Shown here one piece after another: positions 44,504-54,086 of a DNA stretch of 64,000 nucleotides. The stretch covers positions 1 through 64,000 of the forward strand of contig NZ_JAVAMA010000006.1 of assembly GCF_030730875.1 (NCBI RefSeq). The letters are read 5' to 3'. A program made the position numbers and the translations under genes. Origin of the DNA: Sphingomonas sp. DG1-23 (GTDB lineage: Bacteria; Pseudomonadota; Alphaproteobacteria; Sphingomonadales; Sphingomonadaceae). Position 1 is the stretch's first letter; each line of letters opens with the position of its first letter. The notes below the pieces were generated by a model. The model had not been told where the DNA came from and did not search any database. It was given only the letters and a program-made list of their open reading frames with translations.

Positions 44504-45259
44504 TTGAAGCGATCGGCACGCCAGCGCGAGATCGTCGCGCGGCTGCGCGGCGGCATGACCCTGTCGGTGATGGGGCTCGCCGCCGACCTCGACGTTTCCG
44601 ACGAAACGATCCGGCGCGAACTCCGCACGCTCGAGGAGCAGGGGGCGATCATCCGCGAGCATGGTGGCGCGCGGCTGGCGACGCGGGTGTTCGAAGGGCC
44701 GCTGATGCAGCGGATGGAAGAGAATGCCGACGCCAAATTGCGCATCGCCCGCGCAGCGGCGGAGTTCGTCAGCGACGGCGCGATCGTGTTCATCGATTCC
44801 GGTACGACCTCGTGCTTCGTCGCGCGGCAGTTGGTCGAGCGGCGGGCGCTCACGATCATCACCAATTCGCTGCAGGTCGCGGCCGATCTCGGCAGCATCA
44901 ACAACAACCGGCTGTTCCTCGCAGCCGGTCAGATGGACTCCGACTATCGCGCCTTTTCCGACCACACCGCGCAGCAATATGTCGCGGGCTTCACGCCGCA
45001 TCTCGCGATCCTTTCGGTGGGAGCGATCAGCACCGAGCGCGGGCTGATGGACTTCCATCCGGGCGAAGCGGCGATGAGCCGCATCGCCTATGCGACCGCG
45101 GAGAAAGTGTTGCTCGGCGCCGATTCGTCCAAGTTCGGCCGCTACGGTCTGATGCAGACCGCGGCGCTTGCAGACGTCGACATCCTCGTCACCGAAGCGC
45201 CGCTCGACGAGGAATATAGCGGAGCCTTCGCGCATGCCGAGGTGGTGATCGCGCCCTGA
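44504..45259 (+). CDS. DeoR/GlpR-family transcriptional regulator
   Basis: 251 residues. The N-terminal DeoR helix-turn-helix reads MGLAADLDVSDETIRRELRTLEEQGAIIREHGGARL, and the C-terminal sugar-phosphate sensor domain has the motif FIDSGTTSCFVARQL and a late VEKVLLGADSSKFG-like segment. It represses carbohydrate genes and is released by a phosphosugar. TTG 44504 is chosen because GGGGAGGA lies 8 bases upstream; ATG 44477 has no ribosome site. Its target may be the neighbouring TonB receptor/beta-galactosidase genes, with which it converges. Confidence 0.85.
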   Translation: MKRSARQREIVARLRGGMTLSVMGLAADLDVSDETIRRELRTLEEQGAIIREHGGARLATRVFEGPLMQRMEENADAKLRIARAAAEFVSDGAIVFIDSGTTSCFVARQLVERRALTIITNSLQVAADLGSINNNRLFLAAGQMDSDYRAFSDHTAQQYVAGFTPHLAILSVGAISTERGLMDFHPGEAAMSRIAYATAEKVLLGADSSKFGRYGLMQTAALADVDILVTEAPLDEEYSGAFAHAEVVIAP

Positions 45260-45339
45260 GGCCGGCGTCGCGCGTCAAGACGTCATCGAACGCCTCTCCT
45301 TCGCTCGAAAACCGGCGCCGTATCGCATTTCGTCCCGAC

Positions 45340-45367
45340 AAAAAAGGAGCCGCCAAGGGGCGGCTCC
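45340..45367 (-). terminator. Rho-independent terminator of the sugar TonB receptor
   Basis: On the minus strand a perfect 9-bp stem GGAGCCGCC-CCTT-GGCGGCTCC is followed by six T residues, 51 bases after the receptor stop. The best intrinsic terminator in the window. Confidence 0.85.
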
Positions 45368-45418
45368 AAAGCTGACCGGTCGAGGGAGGGGACTCGCTCG
45401 GCCTTCCCGAACCCGGGT

Positions 45419-48400
45419 TCAAAAGCGGCCGCGGATGCCCACCAGCACCGTGCGGCCGGGATTGTATCGGTTGAAGGTGGCGTTCTCGAACTGGAAGTAG
45501 CTGCTCTGGGCCTGCTTGGTGATGTTGATCACGTTGAGCACCAGCGTGGGCAGATATTTCCGGTCGAAGATCGAGCCCAGATCGAGGCTGCCGGAGAAAT
45601 CGAGTTGGGCATAATCCCGCCCGAAGATCGCCGCGGCGGGAATGCCGTTCTGGTTGGTGCCGGACCCCTGCGACCCCTCATTATAGGTGTAGGTCAGCCG
45701 CGCCGACAGGCCGTTGCCTTCATAATAGCCGGTCAGCGTGTAGGTCGTCGGCGCGACGCCGATCGCGACGGCAGGAGCGCCCGCGCCTTCGCCCTTCTGG
45801 TCGATCAGCGTCAGATTGCCCTGGAAGCCGAAGCCGTTGATCCCGGCCCAATTGGTGAGGAAATCGAGCGGCTGGGTAATCTGGAACTCGAGGCCGTTGA
45901 CCTTGAGCTTGCCGTCCGAATTGACCTGCTGCTGGACGACCACCGGCACGTCGTTGAGCGGGCCGCCATTGGCGCGGGTGGCCAGCGCGTCGCGCTGCGC
46001 CTGGGTGAGCGAGTCGATGGTGATGCCATATTGATTGAAGAAGGAGAACGGCACGGTGCGCAGGCCGTTCACGGTGAAGCCGGTGATCGACTTGCGGAAC
46101 GCCGCGAACGCGATCACGCCTTCGCCGCCGGTATAATATTCGAACCCGAGATCGATATTGGTCGAGATATAGGGATCGAGCGCGGGATTGCCGACGGTGC
46201 CGACATCCGCCGACGGCTGGACGAAACTCGCGCCGGGCAGCATCGCGTTCGGATCGGGGCGCGTCATCGTCCGCGAAAACGATCCGCGGGCGACGGCTTT
46301 GCCGGCGAAGTCGAACGCCACGCTCGCCGAGGGAAGAAACTTCGAATAGAGCGTCGTGGTCGACGGGAAGGTCACCGTATTGGGGTAACGCCCGCCATCG
46401 GCGATCGTCGAGTTGCGTCCGTCGGGGACGCTCACCCGGCCACCGATGATCTGCTCGGTCCGGACGTAGCGGACGCCGGCGTTGAGGCGCAGGGTGTTGG
46501 CCCCGACATCGATTACGCCGTTCGCCTCGGCGAAGGTGCCGGTCACTTTCTCGCGGATCAGGCCGCCATTGGCACCACTGCTGCCGCTGCCGGTCTCGTT
46601 TGCGCTGGCGAGCAGGGCGTCATAGCCGGTGTCCGCCTTGAACTTGTCCCAATCGACGGTGATGAAGCCGTTGCTTCCCGGCGCCAGATAGTTCGGCACC
46701 GCCGCCGTGGGGATCAGCGAACCGGCATAGGTGATCGCCGGGCCGCCGGCGGTGAAGTTGGTGCCATAGCCGGGGAAAGCGGGGAAACCGGTCGGCGTCG
46801 CGGCGCCGGGCTGGTTCAGGCCGGTGCACGGCGTGGTGCTGGTGTTGGGCGCAGGCAAGGTGACGCTCGGTCCATTGCCGCAGATCGCGTTCTGCCAGGG
46901 ATTGGTGTTGTCGAACGGCGTGATCCGGCGGCGGGTGTCGTCGTACGCGGCACCGACACGGACGCTGAACCGCGACGCATCGCCGAACAACAGGCTGCCG
47001 CGCACGCCCTTGGTCTCGGTCTCGCGCTCCTCGCCGTTGAGGTTGACGCGACCGCCGCCCGCCCAGCCGAAATTGGCGGGGTTGTTGAGGTCGACGCTGG
47101 AGGTGACGACGGGAATATCGCCGTCATTGACATAGGTCGCGGTGATCCCGCTGCTCGGCGGCGTGATGACGAGCACCGTCGGGCTCTCGCGACGGAAATT
47201 GCTCTTGGTGTAATTCGCCTGCAGGTCGCCCTTGATCCAGTCGTTGACGACGAAGTCCAGGCCGGGATTGACCCCCCAATAGTCCTGGGTGTCCTTGTAC
47301 GGACGGTATTCGAGGAAGAATTGGGCATTGGCATAGGTGCCGCTGGTGACGACGCAGCCGGTGGCGCAATCGGTGCGGTCATAGGTCGTGTTGAGCGGGA
47401 TCGCCGCGCCGTTGCGGCCGACCCAGTTCATCGAGGTGCGGGTGAATTCGGTGTCGCGCTTGCCGTACATTCCGTCGACATAGAAATGGAGGCTGTCGCT
47501 TGGGCGCCATTCGAGCGATGCGAGGTAGCTCTGACGATTGCGGCTGCCGACTTCGGTGCGCGGACGGCTGAGACGCGGGATCAGGCCATTGTCGATCTGA
47601 TCGATCGTCGCGCCCGGATTATTGGCGAGCAGGAACGCCTGGTTGATCGCCGCACCGGTGGTGAGGCCATTGCCGGCATTGGCGGGGACAGTCCCCGGGA
47701 TGCTGAAATTTCCGCCGCCAGTGGCATTGAGCGTGCCGCTGGTGCGCTGCGCGGCAGACAGGTTGGGATTGGTCCAGCCGATGGTCTCATAGCCGTCGAT
47801 CTGAAACTCGGTCTTGGATACCGAAACCCCTGCCAGAATTCCGAAATTGCCGAACGTCGTGCTCGCCAGCACGTGTCCGCGATATCCCCATTTATCGGCC
47901 AGGCTGACCTTCGATCCTTGCAGGGAGTAGCTGAGATAGGTCTTCGGATTGTCGAACGGCCTTGCCGAGCGCAGGTTGACCGTGCCGGCCGCGCCGCCCT
48001 CGACCTGGCTTGCCACCGGCGACTTGCTGACCGTGAGCTGCGTGAACAATTCCGTGGGAAGCAGATCGAGATCGACCTCGCGATTGGTGCTCTGCGCGTC
48101 GAAACGGACCGACGCCACCGCTACCGGCGCGCCGTTCAGCAGTACGCGCGTGAAATTGGTGCCGAGGCCGCGGATCGCGACGTTGGTGCCTTCGCCGGTG
48201 ACTTCGCGGCTGATCGTGACGCCGGGGATGCGATTCACCGACTCCGCGATGTTGGTGTCGGGGAATTTGCCGATATCTTCCGCGAAGATCGTATCGGTAA
48301 AGCCGATCGACGCGCGCTTGGCGTTGGTCTGGCTCTCCAGCGAGGCGCGATAGCCGGAAACGACAATTTCATCATTGGCGCCGGCAGCGGCATCTTCAGG

Positions 48401-48580
48401 CGCCTGATCCTGCGCGCCGGGTGTCGGAGCCGTCTGGGCTTCCTGTGCCGCGGCAGCGGCGTCGCCCGGTGCGGTTGCCGCGCCCGTCGTCTGTGCTGCC
48501 GCCAGCATCGGCACGGCGAGGCTCGAGGTCGCGACGGCGCCCATGAGCACGGCCCGAACGATTTTGACACGAGACTTCAT
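45419..48580 (-). CDS. TonB-dependent receptor, Xanthomonas/Caulobacter carbohydrate type
   Basis: 1053 residues. Signal peptide to about AAAQ (residue 31), a low-complexity Ala/Pro/Gln linker, TonB box-like NDEIVVSGYRASLES, then the subgroup signature FAEDIGKFPDTNIAESVNRIPGVTISR and GTNVAIRGLGTNFTRVLLNG. The barrel ends in Phe (GRF). This subfamily (TIGR01782-like) usually imports oligosaccharides. GGGAGGA precedes ATG 48580. Divergent from a secreted GH2 beta-galactosidase, which suggests uptake of a galactose-containing oligosaccharide. A LacI-type operator lies between them. Confidence 0.9.
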   Translation of the reverse strand: MKSRVKIVRAVLMGAVATSSLAVPMLAAAQTTGAATAPGDAAAAAQEAQTAPTPGAQDQAPEDAAAGANDEIVVSGYRASLESQTNAKRASIGFTDTIFAEDIGKFPDTNIAESVNRIPGVTISREVTGEGTNVAIRGLGTNFTRVLLNGAPVAVASVRFDAQSTNREVDLDLLPTELFTQLTVSKSPVASQVEGGAAGTVNLRSARPFDNPKTYLSYSLQGSKVSLADKWGYRGHVLASTTFGNFGILAGVSVSKTEFQIDGYETIGWTNPNLSAAQRTSGTLNATGGGNFSIPGTVPANAGNGLTTGAAINQAFLLANNPGATIDQIDNGLIPRLSRPRTEVGSRNRQSYLASLEWRPSDSLHFYVDGMYGKRDTEFTRTSMNWVGRNGAAIPLNTTYDRTDCATGCVVTSGTYANAQFFLEYRPYKDTQDYWGVNPGLDFVVNDWIKGDLQANYTKSNFRRESPTVLVITPPSSGITATYVNDGDIPVVTSSVDLNNPANFGWAGGGRVNLNGEERETETKGVRGSLLFGDASRFSVRVGAAYDDTRRRITPFDNTNPWQNAICGNGPSVTLPAPNTSTTPCTGLNQPGAATPTGFPAFPGYGTNFTAGGPAITYAGSLIPTAAVPNYLAPGSNGFITVDWDKFKADTGYDALLASANETGSGSSGANGGLIREKVTGTFAEANGVIDVGANTLRLNAGVRYVRTEQIIGGRVSVPDGRNSTIADGGRYPNTVTFPSTTTLYSKFLPSASVAFDFAGKAVARGSFSRTMTRPDPNAMLPGASFVQPSADVGTVGNPALDPYISTNIDLGFEYYTGGEGVIAFAAFRKSITGFTVNGLRTVPFSFFNQYGITIDSLTQAQRDALATRANGGPLNDVPVVVQQQVNSDGKLKVNGLEFQITQPLDFLTNWAGINGFGFQGNLTLIDQKGEGAGAPAVAIGVAPTTYTLTGYYEGNGLSARLTYTYNEGSQGSGTNQNGIPAAAIFGRDYAQLDFSGSLDLGSIFDRKYLPTLVLNVINITKQAQSSYFQFENATFNRYNPGRTVLVGIRGRF

Positions 48581-48633
48581 TGCAAATCCTCCCACAAGTG
48601 CACCCCTGTTTTGCAGGTGGCGGCGAGACCGTT

Positions 48634-48645
48634 GGTAGCGCTAAC
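48634..48645. promoter_or_regulatory. LacI-type operator between TonB receptor and beta-galactosidase
   Basis: GGTAGCGCTAAC, a near-palindrome centred on AGCGCT, is the shape bound by LacI/GalR-family repressors. It sits 54 bases before the receptor start and can serve both divergent promoters. No lacI-type gene is in the window. Confidence 0.5.
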
Positions 48646-48815
48646 TTCGGTTGATAATTTTTGAAGTGCCGTCTGTCAATCTTGTCTGAGTTATGATTAA
48701 AAATGCTGTCGGCGGGGCGGGTGAAGGCTTGCCCGGGACGATCCTGGCGAGGGGAGGGCGCGTCCCGCGCGCCGCCGGAAGCGCCGGTCGATGGATGATT
48801 AGGTGAGGAATGACG

Positions 48816-51503
48816 ATGCCCGGCTTCCGCTGCTTGTTCACGCGTTCCGTCGTGGTCGCGTTCCTCCTGTCGTTGCTGCTGCCGATGGCAGCGCATGCGC
48901 AGCGCGACCGTATTCGCATCAGCGACGACTGGCGGTTTACCAAGGGGGACCCCGACGGTCTCAAGGTCGATTTGCGCTACGACGTCCGGCCCACCGTGCA
49001 AGCCACCGCGGATGGCAAAGCTGCCGACGCCCAGCCCGACGCGGCGGTCGCGGCCAGGGAATTCGGGGCAAGCGTGCTCAAGGCGTGGATTCTGCCGAGC
49101 GGCAATGCGTTCATTGCCGATCCGGCGCGGCGGCATGTGCGGCCGGCGGGCGATCCCGGGGGCGATGTACCCTATGTTCTGCCCGGTTTCGACGACAGCA
49201 CATGGCAGCGCCTGTCGCTTCCCCATGACTGGGCGATCGCGGAGCCGTTTCTCGAAACCGGGCCTTATGGCGGCATGGGACGGCTGCCGAGCTGGGGGAT
49301 AGGCTGGTATCGCAAGAATCTCGCGATCCCGGCAAGCGACCGGAACCGGTCGATCTTTCTCGATGTGGACGGGGCGATGGCATATGCGACGGTATGGCTC
49401 AACGGCCGCCTCGTCGGGGGGTGGCCCTATGGCTATAATGGCTGGCGGCTAGACTTGACGCCCTATGTCGCGTTCGGCGGAAAGAATCAGCTCGCGATCC
49501 GGCTCGACAATCCGCCCGAATCCGCGCGTTGGTATCCCGGAGGCGGACTCTACCGCGATGTCTGGCTGGTCAAGACCAACCGTATCCATGTCGCCCAATG
49601 GGGCAGCACCGTCACCACGCCGCAAGTCTCGGCGGCCGAAGCGGCGGTCGCGCAGCGGCTGCGCGTCGCCAATGATGCGTCGGTACCCGCGACGGTCGAC
49701 GCGACCACCGAGATCTATGTGGCCGGGCCGGACGGAAAGCGCGCCGGTCGGCCGGTCACCCGGTTCGCGCTGGGAAGCGCGCGGATCGCGCCTGGGGAAA
49801 CGGCAACGCTCGACGGGCTTGGCCGCCTCGCAAATCCGCGCCTGTGGGGACCGCCGCCCGCGCAGCGACCGAACCTCTATGTCGCGGTCTCGACGTTGCG
49901 TCGAGAGGGGCGCGTGATCGACACCTATGAGACGCCGTTCGGTGTGCGGACGATCCTGATGGACGGTCGGCAAGGACTGGTCGTCAACGGCGAGAAAGTG
50001 AAGATCCAGGGGGTCAACAATCATCATGACCTCGGTGCCCTGGGAGCTGCGTTCAATCTGCGCGCGGCCGAGCGCCAGCTCGAGATCATGCGCGACATGG
50101 GCGTGAACGCGCTGCGCATGAGTCACAATCCGCCGGCTCCCGAATTGCTCGACCTCGCCGACCGGATGGGCTTCGTCGTCATCGACGAGGTGTTCGATTC
50201 CTGGGAGCGCAAGAAGACGCCGCTCGATTTCCACCTGATCTTCAAGGATTGGGGCGAGCAGGATCTGCGCGCCATGCTGCGCCGGGACCGCAACCACCCG
50301 TCGGTCATCATGTGGAGCATCGGCAACGAGGTGGGCGAGCAATATACCGGCGAGGAGGGCGCGCAAATCGCCCGCCGGCTCGTCTCGATCGTCCGGGAGG
50401 AGGATCCGACGCGCCAGACGACGACGTCGATGAACTATGCCCGGCCCGAAATGCCGCTACCGACGACCATCGATGCCATCGGCATCAACTATCAAGGTGC
50501 AGGGGTGCGCTCGCTGCCGCCGCAATACCGGCCCTTTGCGGAGAAATTCCCGGACAAGATCCTGTTTGAATCGGAGAGCGCTTCGACCCTGAGCAGCCGC
50601 GGCGAATATCTGTTCCCGGTTTCGGGGAGCATCAGCGGGCCCGTGCGGCCGGGATCCGGCGGCGACCCCGCGCGGCAGCAGGTAAGTGCCTATGAGCTCC
50701 ATGCCGCGGACTTCGGCTCCTCGCCCGATCGCGAATTCGCCGCGATGGATCAAAACCCTTCCGTCGCGGGCGAATTCGTGTGGACCGGCTTCGACTATCT
50801 CGGCGAGCCCACGCCCTATTACGGCGCACGCAGCTCCTATTCGGGCATCGTCGATCTCGCCGGTTTCCCCAAGGATCGCTTCTGGCTTTATCAGTCGCGC
50901 TGGCGTCCGGACCTGAAATTCGCGCACATCCTGCCACATTGGACCTGGCCCGGCCGCGAGGGTCAGGTGACGCCGGTGCATGTCTTCACTTCGGCCGACG
51001 AGGCGGAACTGTTCGTCAACGGCAAATCGCAAGGCAAGCAGAAGCGCGCACCCTTCGCCTATCGATTCCGCTGGGACTATGTCGTCTACGAGCCCGGGGA
51101 GGTGAAGGTCGTGACGTGGAAGGGCGGGCAGCCCTGGGCCACGCAGACCGTCGCCACGACCGGATCGGCTGCCGCGCTGGCGGCGGGTGCAGACCGCGCG
51201 CAGATCACCGGCGACGGCCGCGATCTCGCCTTCGTGACGGTGCGCGTGCTGGATGCGGAGGGTCGATTGGCGCCCCGCGCCGCGAACCCGGTGCGCTTCA
51301 GCGTGACCGGCCCTGGAGAATTGGTCGCCACCGACAATGGCGATCCTACCAGCTTTGTGCCCTTCGGGTCCGCTACGCGCCCGGCGTTCAACGGTCTCGC
51401 GCTCGCCATCGTCCGCGCGAGGCCCGGCCGGAAGGGGACCATCACCGTCCGCGCCGAATCGGACGGGCTCGTCGCGGGAATCGCGGAAGTGGTTGTGCGC
51501 TGA
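48816..51503 (+). CDS. Secreted GH2-family beta-galactosidase
   Basis: 895 residues with a signal peptide (LFTRSVVVAFLLSLLLPMAAHA). GH2 layout: sugar-binding jelly roll (DDSTWQRLSLPHDWAI, GIGWYRKNL, GYNGWRLDLTPYV), immunoglobulin-like domain, TIM barrel with QGVNNHHDLGALGAAFN, acid/base Glu505 in WSIGNEVG and probable nucleophile Glu587 in FESESAST. DUF4982- and invasin-like C-terminal domains follow (VHVFTSADEAELFVNGKSQGK; FVTVRVLDAEGRLAPRA). It cleaves terminal beta-galactosides outside the cytoplasm. ATG 48816 is preferred over 48810, which would touch the GAGGA ribosome site. Confidence 0.9.
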   Translation: MPGFRCLFTRSVVVAFLLSLLLPMAAHAQRDRIRISDDWRFTKGDPDGLKVDLRYDVRPTVQATADGKAADAQPDAAVAAREFGASVLKAWILPSGNAFIADPARRHVRPAGDPGGDVPYVLPGFDDSTWQRLSLPHDWAIAEPFLETGPYGGMGRLPSWGIGWYRKNLAIPASDRNRSIFLDVDGAMAYATVWLNGRLVGGWPYGYNGWRLDLTPYVAFGGKNQLAIRLDNPPESARWYPGGGLYRDVWLVKTNRIHVAQWGSTVTTPQVSAAEAAVAQRLRVANDASVPATVDATTEIYVAGPDGKRAGRPVTRFALGSARIAPGETATLDGLGRLANPRLWGPPPAQRPNLYVAVSTLRREGRVIDTYETPFGVRTILMDGRQGLVVNGEKVKIQGVNNHHDLGALGAAFNLRAAERQLEIMRDMGVNALRMSHNPPAPELLDLADRMGFVVIDEVFDSWERKKTPLDFHLIFKDWGEQDLRAMLRRDRNHPSVIMWSIGNEVGEQYTGEEGAQIARRLVSIVREEDPTRQTTTSMNYARPEMPLPTTIDAIGINYQGAGVRSLPPQYRPFAEKFPDKILFESESASTLSSRGEYLFPVSGSISGPVRPGSGGDPARQQVSAYELHAADFGSSPDREFAAMDQNPSVAGEFVWTGFDYLGEPTPYYGARSSYSGIVDLAGFPKDRFWLYQSRWRPDLKFAHILPHWTWPGREGQVTPVHVFTSADEAELFVNGKSQGKQKRAPFAYRFRWDYVVYEPGEVKVVTWKGGQPWATQTVATTGSAAALAAGADRAQITGDGRDLAFVTVRVLDAEGRLAPRAANPVRFSVTGPGELVATDNGDPTSFVPFGSATRPAFNGLALAIVRARPGRKGTITVRAESDGLVAGIAEVVVR

Positions 51504-51576
51504 AGCGACGAAGTAGGACGACCAAGATCAACCTTCGAGAACCGCGTGTCGCACCGTGCGCGTCTCGATAGGGCGC

Positions 51577-51610
51577 CCTCGCCGTCACCCATCGCGCGGG
51601 TTCGGCGAGG
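51577..51610. terminator. Stem-loop between convergent genes
   Basis: CCTCGCCG...CGGCGAGG with an inner ACCC...GGGT pairing lies in the 217-base convergent gap after the beta-galactosidase and the CMD-family gene. No T-run; possibly a bidirectional barrier. Nothing else is seen in the gap. Confidence 0.4.
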
Positions 51611-51720
51611 ACGCCCACGAGCGCGCGACGGAGCCGAGGGATCTGGGATGCCCGGTGCCGGCGATGTCGACCCGTATGACCGCACAAGCCGGTGTCGTCC
51701 CGACAAGAGGCCGACGCGGC

Positions 51721-52203
51721 TCAGGGCAGCGGTTCTCCCGCGCCGACAGCGCGCCGCTCGGCGAAGATCTCGGCCAGTGCCTGCGATGCAGCGATCGCCT
51801 TGGGGAAGCCGGCGGTGACCGTCGTCAGATAGACGATCTCCTTCAGCGCCGACTCGCTCACGCCGACGTTGAGCGCATAGCCGGCATGGACCTTCAGAAA
51901 GGCCGGCTCGCCGAGCGCCGCGAACGCGGCGACGGCGGCGAGCTGACGGGACTTGTCGTCGAGGCCCGGCCGGGACCAGACGTCGCCCAGGGCATAAGCC
52001 TCGGTCGCCTCCGCCAAGAATGGGAATTCTTTGCGCATGCGTTCGAGCACCGGCTGGGAAGCGCCGCCGTTGAGACTGCGGACGACGGCGTCGCCCCGCG
52101 CCTGACGCTCATCGGTCGTCTGCGCGAGCGCCGGTACGGAGGCCATAAGGAGGCAGAGCGCGGCAATTGCCTTGCGCAGCAGGGGATTGAGACCGATGTG
52201 CAT
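51721..52203 (-). CDS. Exported carboxymuconolactone-decarboxylase-family (CMD) protein
   Basis: 160 residues. A signal peptide (ALCLLMASVPALAQ) precedes a CMD/AhpD-like helical domain (YALGDVWSRPGLDDKSRQLAAVAAFAALGEPAFLKVHAGYALNVGVSESALKEIVYLTTVTAGFP). The AhpD CxxC pair is absent, so a peroxidase role is unlikely. Exported CMD proteins of this type are common next to SDRs in proteobacteria, function unproven. It lies 11 bases after the SDR stop, so in one operon under the divergent LysR. Confidence 0.8.
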   Translation of the reverse strand: MHIGLNPLLRKAIAALCLLMASVPALAQTTDERQARGDAVVRSLNGGASQPVLERMRKEFPFLAEATEAYALGDVWSRPGLDDKSRQLAAVAAFAALGEPAFLKVHAGYALNVGVSESALKEIVYLTTVTAGFPKAIAASQALAEIFAERRAVGAGEPLP

Positions 52204-52214
52204 CTCCGAACTCC

Positions 52215-52934
52215 TCAGGCGCTGGCAGTGGGACGTACGACGATGTCGCTGACATCGACGTCGCCGGGCTGTTCGATGGCGTAACGGACGGCGCGGGCGA
52301 TCGCTTCGGGCTTGAGCGCAATGGCGCGATAGGTGCGCATCGCCTCGGCCGCCGTCGGGTCGGTGATCGTATCGGCAAGCTCGCTTTCGACCACCCCCGG
52401 ATAGATGCAGGTGACGCGGATGCTGTCATTCTCCTGCCTGAGCCCCTCCGAGATCGCCCGGACCGCATATTTGGTGGCGCAGTAAACGGCCGCGGTCGGC
52501 ACGACGGAGAGCGCGCCGATCGAGGCGATGTTGATGATGTGCCCGGCGCGGCGCTCGGTCATCTCCGGCAGTACGGCGGCGATGCCGTAGAGCACGCCCT
52601 TGATGTTGACGTCGACCATCCGGTCCCACTCGTCGACCTTGAGCGAAGCCATCGGCGAGAGCGGCATGACGCCGGCATTGTTGACGATCACATCGACGCG
52701 TCCGAACGCCGCGCGCGCTGCCTCGGCGAATGCGGCGACCTCGTCGCGGTCAGTGACGTCGAGGCTTTGCGCCAGCACTTCTCCGCCGTTGCCGCGGATT
52801 TCTGCGGCGAGCGCCTCCAGTCGATCGACGCGGCGGGCGCCGAGTACCAGCTTGGCGCCGGCTTTGCCGAGCTCGCGGGCAATGCCGGCGCCGATGCCAC
52901 TCGATGCGCCGGTAACGAGAACCACCTTGTCCAT
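52215..52934 (-). CDS. Short-chain dehydrogenase/reductase
   Basis: 239 residues. Classical SDR: TGASSGIG at about 9-16, NNAGVMPLSPMASLKVDEWDRMVDVNIKGVL and catalytic YCATKYAVRAISEGLRQE. This matches the YdfG-like group of NADP-dependent SDRs acting on hydroxy acids or small carbonyls. AAAGGAG precedes ATG 52934. It is transcribed with the CMD gene and divergent from a LysR regulator. Confidence 0.85.
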   Translation of the reverse strand: MDKVVLVTGASSGIGAGIARELGKAGAKLVLGARRVDRLEALAAEIRGNGGEVLAQSLDVTDRDEVAAFAEAARAAFGRVDVIVNNAGVMPLSPMASLKVDEWDRMVDVNIKGVLYGIAAVLPEMTERRAGHIINIASIGALSVVPTAAVYCATKYAVRAISEGLRQENDSIRVTCIYPGVVESELADTITDPTAAEAMRTYRAIALKPEAIARAVRYAIEQPGDVDVSDIVVRPTASA

Positions 52935-52998
52935 CTTGCGTCTCCTTTGGAGAACCGCGTCGCAGCGGTTGCCGTGGAGATAGGTCTGCGCCATTGTT

Positions 52999-53010
52999 GC
53001 GATAAGTCGC
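52999..53010. promoter_or_regulatory. Candidate LysR site between SDR and lysR
   Basis: GCGA-TAAG-TCGC is a short dyad in the divergent region, just upstream of an AT-rich CTATTTATTC. Weak evidence from size and position only. Confidence 0.25.
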
Positions 53011-53045
53011 CTATTTATTCAAACGATGGAAAGTACATCTAACCA

Positions 53046-53939
53046 ATGCAGCCTGACCTGAATGCCTTGGCGGTCTTCGCTCTGGTTGCCGAGGAACGGA
53101 GCTTTCGCGCGGCGGCCGAGCGACTCGGAGTGACGCGCCCGGCGGTCAGCCAGACGGTAAACCGGCTCGAGCAGAGCGTCGGCATCGCGCTGCTGCGGCG
53201 CACGACGCGCAGCGTGAGCCTGACCGAAGCCGGCGAACGCCTCTATGCCCAAATTGCCCCTGCAGTCGCTGAAATGCGGAGCGCCGTCGAGGCGGCAGGG
53301 GATCTCGGCACGCACCCGCGCGGCCAATTGCGGCTGGCGGTGTCGTCGATCGCGGAAGGTTTCGTGTCGGGTCCGTTCCTCGCGCGCTTCGCCGAGGCCA
53401 ATCCAGAGATTCAGCTCGACATCAACGTGACCGACGAGGCGTTGGACATCGTCGCCGAAGGGTATGACGCCGGCGTGCGGCTGGGCGAGGTGATCGAACA
53501 GGACATGATCGCGGTGCCGATCGGGGGAGACGAACGGCAACTCGCAGTCTGCTCGCCCGGCTATCGCGACCGCTTCGGCATACCGGCCCATCCGCGCGAG
53601 CTGGCGAACCATCGCTGCATCGGCTGGCGTCCTGCGCCGAAGACGGCCCCCTATCGATGGGAGTTCGCCGAAGCCGGCAAGGAATTCAGTGTCTCGGTCG
53701 AACCCGAGATCACGACCAACGATATGGCGCTGATGATCAAGCTCGCGGTCGCCGGCGCCGGCATTACGTTCGGAATGGAGGAGAGCTTCCGTCCGGCGAT
53801 CAGGCGCAACGAGCTCGTCCCGGTCCTGCAGGACTATTGTCCGTACTTCGCCGGCTTCTACCTCTATTATCCGAGCCGCAGGAATCTCGCGCCCAAATTA
53901 CGCGCGCTCGTCGAGCATGTTCGACGGCACGAATGGTAG
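53046..53939 (+). CDS. LysR-family transcriptional regulator
   Basis: 297 residues. The N-terminal winged helix (LAVFALVAEERSFRAAAERLGVTRPAVSQTVNRLEQSVGIALLRRTTRSVSLTEAGE) is canonical, and the effector domain (GQLRLAVSSIAEGFVSGPFL, IEQDMIAVPIGGDERQLAVC) resembles the DsdC/CrgA-like group. Divergent from the SDR-CMD operon, its likely target. Confidence 0.88.
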   Translation: MQPDLNALAVFALVAEERSFRAAAERLGVTRPAVSQTVNRLEQSVGIALLRRTTRSVSLTEAGERLYAQIAPAVAEMRSAVEAAGDLGTHPRGQLRLAVSSIAEGFVSGPFLARFAEANPEIQLDINVTDEALDIVAEGYDAGVRLGEVIEQDMIAVPIGGDERQLAVCSPGYRDRFGIPAHPRELANHRCIGWRPAPKTAPYRWEFAEAGKEFSVSVEPEITTNDMALMIKLAVAGAGITFGMEESFRPAIRRNELVPVLQDYCPYFAGFYLYYPSRRNLAPKLRALVEHVRRHEW

Positions 53940-54086
53940 CTTTCCCGGCATCCTGGCGCGCGCGACGCTTTCAGTTGCTACTTTGCCGTGATGCCGTGAA
54001 TCGACCTGGTTGGCGGAGACGCCTTTGAGATCGCCAGGTGTGCATGGCTTGGCTAATGAGTCCCTGGCTGAAGCAAAGGCGACCGC

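Noticed and set aside
45605..48664. 1019-residue plus-strand frame opposite the sugar TonB receptor
   Set aside because: Antisense shadow; the minus-strand protein has a signal peptide, plug motifs, a C-terminal Phe and a terminator.
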